In this document: piece after piece, positions 59,581 through 64,000 of the stretch
How positions within the stretch are numbered: position 1 is the stretch's first letter
Layout: each line of letters opens with the position of its first letter
Assembly: GCF_014172375.1 (NCBI RefSeq)
Contig: NZ_WNXD01000002.1
Location: 1,364,001-1,428,000 of the forward strand
Length of the DNA stretch: 64,000 nt
DNA from: Pedobacter planticolens
GTDB lineage: Bacteria; Bacteroidota; Bacteroidia; Sphingobacteriales; Sphingobacteriaceae
Direction of reading: 5' to 3'
Notes under the pieces: model-generated
Database searches by the model: none
What the model was told of the DNA's origin: nothing
What the model saw: the letters and a program-made list of their open reading frames with translations, nothing else
Position numbers and translations under genes: made by a program

Positions 59581-62500
59581 ATGTATAAAATTTATACTAG
59601 AAATTTTTGTTGGCCTAATCGCCACGTTCCAAAAATCCTGCTGATCATGAAACTAACTGTAATCATTATGATTGTATCGCTTATGCAGGTAAGCGCGGCC
59701 ACTTTTGGCCAAAATGTAACCCTTAAAGAGAGCAGAATGCCGCTTGAAAAGGTGTTCAAGGAAATCCGCAAGCAAACAGGGTATGATATATTCCTTTCAG
59801 CCAAGCAGGTGAAGCTTTCTACGGTGGTAAATGTTGATTTTGCCAATGTGCCCTTGAAACAGGTGATTGATAAGGTGCTTGCTGGGTTACCATTTACCTA
59901 TTCCATCGAGCAAAAGACGATCGTGATCAAGGAGGTAGAGAAAAACCTGATTGATAAGATTGTCGATTATTTTGCTGCCATTGATGTAAGGGGAAGGGTT
60001 TTGGATGAGAACGGGAAGCCCCTTGCTGGCGCGAGCGTTATGGTGAAGGGAACTGGTGTAACTGTTTCGAGTAATGAGAATGGGGAGTTTTTATTGACTG
60101 ATGTTGATACGAAGGCGGTAATTGTAATATCATTCGTAGGATATAAAGTAAGAGACATAAAAGCGTCAAATGACTTAGGTACGATTTTGATGGAGGTGCT
60201 AACAAGTGATCTTAGTGAGGTTGAGGTAGTCAACACAGGTTATCAAACTCTTTCGAAAGAAAGATCAGTTGGGTCTTTCACTAAAATCGATAGCACCTTA
60301 ATCAATAGATCAGTTAGCACTAATTTTATCAACAGACTTGATGGAATAACGAACGGTTTAGTGTTTGATAAAAAGAGCTCTGGAGGTGGACGCCAACGCT
60401 TACAAATAAGGGGAGTAAGCACTATAAAATCAGATAATAGCCCACTGATTATTTTAGATAATTTTCCTTTTTCCGGGGAAATTTCGAATATCAATCCCAA
60501 CGATATTCAAGATATCACAGTACTAAAAGATGCAGCTGCAGCTTCTATTTGGGGTACTAGGGCAGGTAATGGGGTTATCGTAATAACAACAAAAAGTGGT
60601 AGATATGATCAACCACTTCAAGTTTCGGCAAATTCTAGTATAAATATAGAAGAGAAACCCAACCTGTCATACTTTCCACAAATAAGTAATTCTGAATTTA
60701 TCGACTTAGAAAAGGATTTATTTTCAAAGGGTTATTATAATGGTCAACTTGACTATCCCGCATTTTACATACAATCACCTGTAGTTTTACTGCTAGCGAA
60801 ACAAAGAAATGGGCAGATAACTGGAGCTGAAGCAGAAAATCAAATAAACTTGCTAAAAAACAATGATTTAAAAAATGATTTTGATAAATATGTTTACCGA
60901 TCTGCAATAAATTTTCAAAATTATTTAAACTTAAAGGGTGGTGGCCCATCTATGAATTATTCCTTATCACTTGGATTAGATAATAATCGTTCTAATACGA
61001 ATGATAATGGTGGCTTCGAAAGGTATACAATTAATCCAAAAGTTAGTTTCAGCCCATTTAAATTTCTTGAATTAAATACTAACATATCATTTGCAAGAAC
61101 TAAATCTAGATCGAATGGGATTTTCTATCCAATTTCTCCCGGTAGCTATGCTTCAAGAACCGGTTTATACCCATATGCTCGATTGGCAGATGATATTGGT
61201 AATCCACTTTCTATTCCCTATCAATATGGAAGCAATTACGTAGATACGGCAGGTAATGCGCGACTTTTAGACTGGACTTATAAACCTCTTGATGAGATGA
61301 GGCTATCGAATAATAGTACTGTTTCTAATTTTTATCAAATTAATGTTGGTGCTAAGTTAAAACTCGCTAAAGGACTAATTGGTTCATTTAACTATCAATA
61401 TACGGATCAATTAGCGTCTATAAAAAGTTTGAGGTCTAAAGAATCTTTTTATACAAGAGATTTAATAAATACTTTTACACAAATAAATATTGATGGAACC
61501 TTAACAAGGATAGTTCCATTAGGGGATATTGTTGATCTATCTGAAGATAATACAATAAGTCAAAATACAAGAGGACAAATATCCTACACTAAAAATTTTA
61601 GCGACAAACATACCATCACTGGTTTTGTCGCTGGCGAGACGTCAAAATTCGGCAATAAATTTAATAATCATCGTCTATTTGGATATAATGATGACATATT
61701 ATCCTATTCTTCTGATATGGATTTTAAGAATTATTATCCAACTCAATTAGGAGGCTCAGCAATTATTGCCAGTAATGTCCAACTATCAGAAGGAGCAAAA
61801 AAGAATTTAGTTTCTTTATTAGCAAACGTTTCCTATACTTATGATAACCGTTATTCATTCTATGGGAGTGCCAGAAAAGACGGATCAAATATTTTTGGAG
61901 TAAAGACTAATAATAAATGGAAACCACTATGGTCGTTAGGGGCAGGATGGGACGTTTCTAATGAAAAATTCTATCAATCCAAGATTTTAACTTATCTTAG
62001 ACTAAGAACATCATATGGTTACTCCGGAAATGCTAATAATTCGATTTCTGCATTACCGACCATAAGATATAATTCAGACAACAGTATTTATACTGCTAAT
62101 CCAGAAGCTTATATCGAATTTCCATCAAATCCAAATCTGAGATGGGAGGAAGTAAGAACTTTTAATACGGGTATTGACTTTTCAGTTTCTCAAGGTAGAA
62201 TCGATGGCTCAATAGACTATTTTACAAAAAGATCCAAGGATTTAATTTCACCTGCCTTAGTAGACCAAACTACGGGTTTTACCCAAGTCGATATAAACTA
62301 TGCAAACCTAAGTGTTAATGGCATTGATTTAAATTTGAATTCAAAGAATTTAACAGGAGTCTTTAAGTGGTCTACTATGTTTAATTTTAGCTATTCTAAA
62401 TCTATAGTTACAAAATACTACAGCTCAAATGTATCCTCTCGCCAGTTTGTAGGAAGCACAACCATTTCTCCGTTAGAAGGGAATATGGCCTATGCAATTT

Positions 62501-63126
62501 ACAGTTACAAATGGGCGGGTCTCGACCCCTTAAATGGCGATCCGCAAGGATATTTAAAAGGTCAGATTAGTAAAAATTATAATGCTTTGATGAGCGATTC
62601 AATTCAGAATCAAAAATACCATGGCTCTGCTATACCATTGTATTTTGGAAATATTCTAAACACTTTTAAATGGAAGAACTTTTCTGTTTCAGCCAATATT
62701 ACGTACAAATTTGATTACTATTTTAGGGCCCCTAGTTTAGGTTATTCTGGCTTATTTGCAAATTGGAACCTTGCTGGTTCAGATCAATTTAGTAAAAGAT
62801 GGATCAAGACGGGCGATGAGAATTCAACTAATGTGCCATCAATGCGTTACCCTGCAAATCCAAGTAGAGATATATTTTACCAGAATTCAGAGGTAAATGT
62901 GGAGCGCGGCGATAATATCAGATTAAAGGACATTAAATTGGCCTATAATTTTGGAGGTTTTGGAAAAAATAAATCTACTATAAGAGGTATGACAGTTTTT
63001 GTACTAGCTGAAAACTTGAATTACATGATTTGGAAAAAAACTAAGTCTAATTTTGATCCAGATTATTTAACAACAGTATTCCCGCAATCCAAAAGCTTCT
63101 CATGTGGAATTAATATCAGTTTATAA
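59581..63126 (+). CDS. SusC/RagA family TonB-linked outer membrane receptor
   Basis: This 1181-aa protein has a signal sequence (LTVIIMIVSLMQVSAATFGQ), an N-terminal STN/secretin-type signalling domain (about 45-120: MPLEKVFKEIRKQTGYDIFLS), a carboxypeptidase-regulatory-like domain (about 133-205: DVRGRVLDENGKPLAGASVMVKGTG), a plug (about 225-340: RLQIRGVSTIKSDNSPLIILDN, DITVLKDAAAASIWGTRAGNGVIVITTK) and a beta-barrel. The STN domain means it signals to FecR. It imports an oligomeric substrate with SusD. G+C drops around residue 180-190 (near 60120), suggesting a mosaic gene. Confidence 0.93.
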   Translation: MYKIYTRNFCWPNRHVPKILLIMKLTVIIMIVSLMQVSAATFGQNVTLKESRMPLEKVFKEIRKQTGYDIFLSAKQVKLSTVVNVDFANVPLKQVIDKVLAGLPFTYSIEQKTIVIKEVEKNLIDKIVDYFAAIDVRGRVLDENGKPLAGASVMVKGTGVTVSSNENGEFLLTDVDTKAVIVISFVGYKVRDIKASNDLGTILMEVLTSDLSEVEVVNTGYQTLSKERSVGSFTKIDSTLINRSVSTNFINRLDGITNGLVFDKKSSGGGRQRLQIRGVSTIKSDNSPLIILDNFPFSGEISNINPNDIQDITVLKDAAAASIWGTRAGNGVIVITTKSGRYDQPLQVSANSSINIEEKPNLSYFPQISNSEFIDLEKDLFSKGYYNGQLDYPAFYIQSPVVLLLAKQRNGQITGAEAENQINLLKNNDLKNDFDKYVYRSAINFQNYLNLKGGGPSMNYSLSLGLDNNRSNTNDNGGFERYTINPKVSFSPFKFLELNTNISFARTKSRSNGIFYPISPGSYASRTGLYPYARLADDIGNPLSIPYQYGSNYVDTAGNARLLDWTYKPLDEMRLSNNSTVSNFYQINVGAKLKLAKGLIGSFNYQYTDQLASIKSLRSKESFYTRDLINTFTQINIDGTLTRIVPLGDIVDLSEDNTISQNTRGQISYTKNFSDKHTITGFVAGETSKFGNKFNNHRLFGYNDDILSYSSDMDFKNYYPTQLGGSAIIASNVQLSEGAKKNLVSLLANVSYTYDNRYSFYGSARKDGSNIFGVKTNNKWKPLWSLGAGWDVSNEKFYQSKILTYLRLRTSYGYSGNANNSISALPTIRYNSDNSIYTANPEAYIEFPSNPNLRWEEVRTFNTGIDFSVSQGRIDGSIDYFTKRSKDLISPALVDQTTGFTQVDINYANLSVNGIDLNLNSKNLTGVFKWSTMFNFSYSKSIVTKYYSSNVSSRQFVGSTTISPLEGNMAYAIYSYKWAGLDPLNGDPQGYLKGQISKNYNALMSDSIQNQKYHGSAIPLYFGNILNTFKWKNFSVSANITYKFDYYFRAPSLGYSGLFANWNLAGSDQFSKRWIKTGDENSTNVPSMRYPANPSRDIFYQNSEVNVERGDNIRLKDIKLAYNFGGFGKNKSTIRGMTVFVLAENLNYMIWKKTKSNFDPDYLTTVFPQSKSFSCGINISL

Positions 63127-63156
63127 TTAATTGAAATGTTATTAAAAAATTTTAAT

Positions 63157-64000
63157 ATGAAACGTAAATTTTTAATGTATTTGTTTTTACTAGGCGTACT
63201 TTTTTCACAAGTATCATGTAAAAAATTATTAGAAGAAAAACCTATTAAAGCTCAAGTTGTGCCTACTACGACTGCCGATTTTCAGGCTATGCTTGATGGG
63301 CACATAATTATGAATGACAGGTATCCAAATCTTCAGGTAGTAGGAGGTGATGATTATTATGTTACAGATGCTGATTTTGACGCTTCCTATGAACTGGATA
63401 GGGATAATTATATTTGGAATAGTTCATCTTTAACTGCCGGATATTCAGCATGGGGAGTTGCATATAAGGCTGTGCAAACTTCAAATCTGATTTTAGAACG
63501 ATTGCCAAATGTGAATTCAGTCGAAGTGAATAACATAAAGGGGCAGGCCTTATTCTTTAGGTCTTTTGCATTTTATAATGTTGCACAAATCTTTTGTAAG
63601 CCATATTCCTCAACGTCGAGTACAGATCTTGGGATACCAATCGTTACAGAAAGCGCTATAGATACTAAGATTTTTAGATCTACTGTAAAGGAAACCTATG
63701 ATCGTATTGTGTCTGATTTGAAGAAATCCATTCCCTTATTGCAAACGGCAGTACCTGCCTCTACACGGCCAAACAAAACTGCAGCTTACGGCATGCTTGC
63801 TAGGACTTATTTAGCAATGGGAGATTACACAAATGCAGGGTTATATGCTGATACCTGTTTAATGCTAGCGGATAAATTAATTGACTTTAATACATTAGAT
63901 CCGAATTCTGATGCGCCAATTTCGAGGTTCAACACAGAAACACTGTTTTATTGCATAGCACTTCAGTCAGGTATAGCAAGTCAGTATGCAGCTAGGATTG
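63157..64000 (+). CDS. SusD/RagB family nutrient-binding lipoprotein (partial, runs off the window)
   Basis: ATG 63157 gives a lipoprotein signal (MKRKFLMYLFLLGVLFSQVSC); ATG 63136 is an in-frame alternative. The frame is open to base 64000, giving at least 281 residues and lacking the 3' end. GQALFFRSFAFYNVAQIFCKPYS and TAAYGMLARTYLAMGDYTNAG are SusD TPR helices. It lies 30 bp after susC and forms the lid of the SusCD transporter. The substrate cannot be inferred because no glycoside hydrolase or peptidase lies in the window. Confidence 0.9.
   Translation, partial: MKRKFLMYLFLLGVLFSQVSCKKLLEEKPIKAQVVPTTTADFQAMLDGHIIMNDRYPNLQVVGGDDYYVTDADFDASYELDRDNYIWNSSSLTAGYSAWGVAYKAVQTSNLILERLPNVNSVEVNNIKGQALFFRSFAFYNVAQIFCKPYSSTSSTDLGIPIVTESAIDTKIFRSTVKETYDRIVSDLKKSIPLLQTAVPASTRPNKTAAYGMLARTYLAMGDYTNAGLYADTCLMLADKLIDFNTLDPNSDAPISRFNTETLFYCIALQSGIASQYAARI

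Overview
The window looks like chromosome from a Bacteroidota bacterium, most likely a Sphingobacteriaceae/Pedobacter-type organism. This rests on the FecI/FecR/SusC/SusD cluster at the right end, promoters of the TAnnTTTG type, GIN-domain and FKBP lipoproteins, RteC/MobC-type mobile genes, weak Shine-Dalgarno signals and AT-rich intergenic DNA with 'gtcattcagagcg...gaagaatctc' palindromic repeats. The species call is an inference; no rRNA gene is present.

Left part (1-44.3 kb), core chromosome. A secreted WD40-caspase protein (minus) is followed by a MarR-controlled fatty-acid beta-oxidation operon: MarR, 3-hydroxyacyl-CoA dehydrogenase/enoyl-CoA hydratase, thiolase, acyl-CoA dehydrogenase. 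A four-helix-bundle (23S-IVS type) gene bracketed by a 24-bp inverted repeat interrupts this operon. Next come FKBP lipoproteins, a TIGR01777 epimerase, a DASH-type cryptochrome/photolyase, sucA-sucB, two outer-membrane-type proteins, a GIN-domain protein, an M1 peptidase plus CocE-type hydrolase pair, lpdA (E3), a choice-of-anchor-I lipoprotein, an MFS transporter, a 21-bp tandem-repeat array, and a small HTH protein. A minus-strand tetR-tolC-acrA-acrB efflux operon is preceded by two related, previously unmarked 23-24 codon ORFs. Then follow a TMEM175-like channel, murB, an ECF sigma factor, a lycopene-cyclase-domain protein overlapping a cytochrome-b5-like protein, a metallophosphoesterase and a PfkB kinase.

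Right part (44.3-64 kb), probable mobile island. It starts just 3' of a tRNA-Asn(GTT) gene and contains a MobC-like protein, a relaxase, a VirD4/TraG-type coupling protein and an RteC-like protein, but no conjugation pore and no integrase within the window. The codon style is more G-rich (agg, ggg). Cargo: a KAP-type P-loop NTPase, an Lrp/AsnC regulator, and a tightly overlapped operon of serC, DUF1015, an RpoD-like sigma factor, a 45-aa membrane peptide and an SDR-type threonine dehydrogenase. These are followed by an RteC-related unknown protein and a FecI-FecR-SusC-SusD nutrient-uptake locus. SusD runs off the right edge.

How the genes fit together: beta-oxidation supplies acetyl-CoA to the TCA cycle (sucAB, lpdA). 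The efflux operon is self-contained with its own TetR. The island appears to carry a serine/threonine metabolic module with its own Lrp regulator and a second primary-type sigma factor. The most interesting items are the IVS-like element inside the beta-oxidation operon, the paired small ORFs ahead of tetR, and the island serC-sigma-TDH operon.
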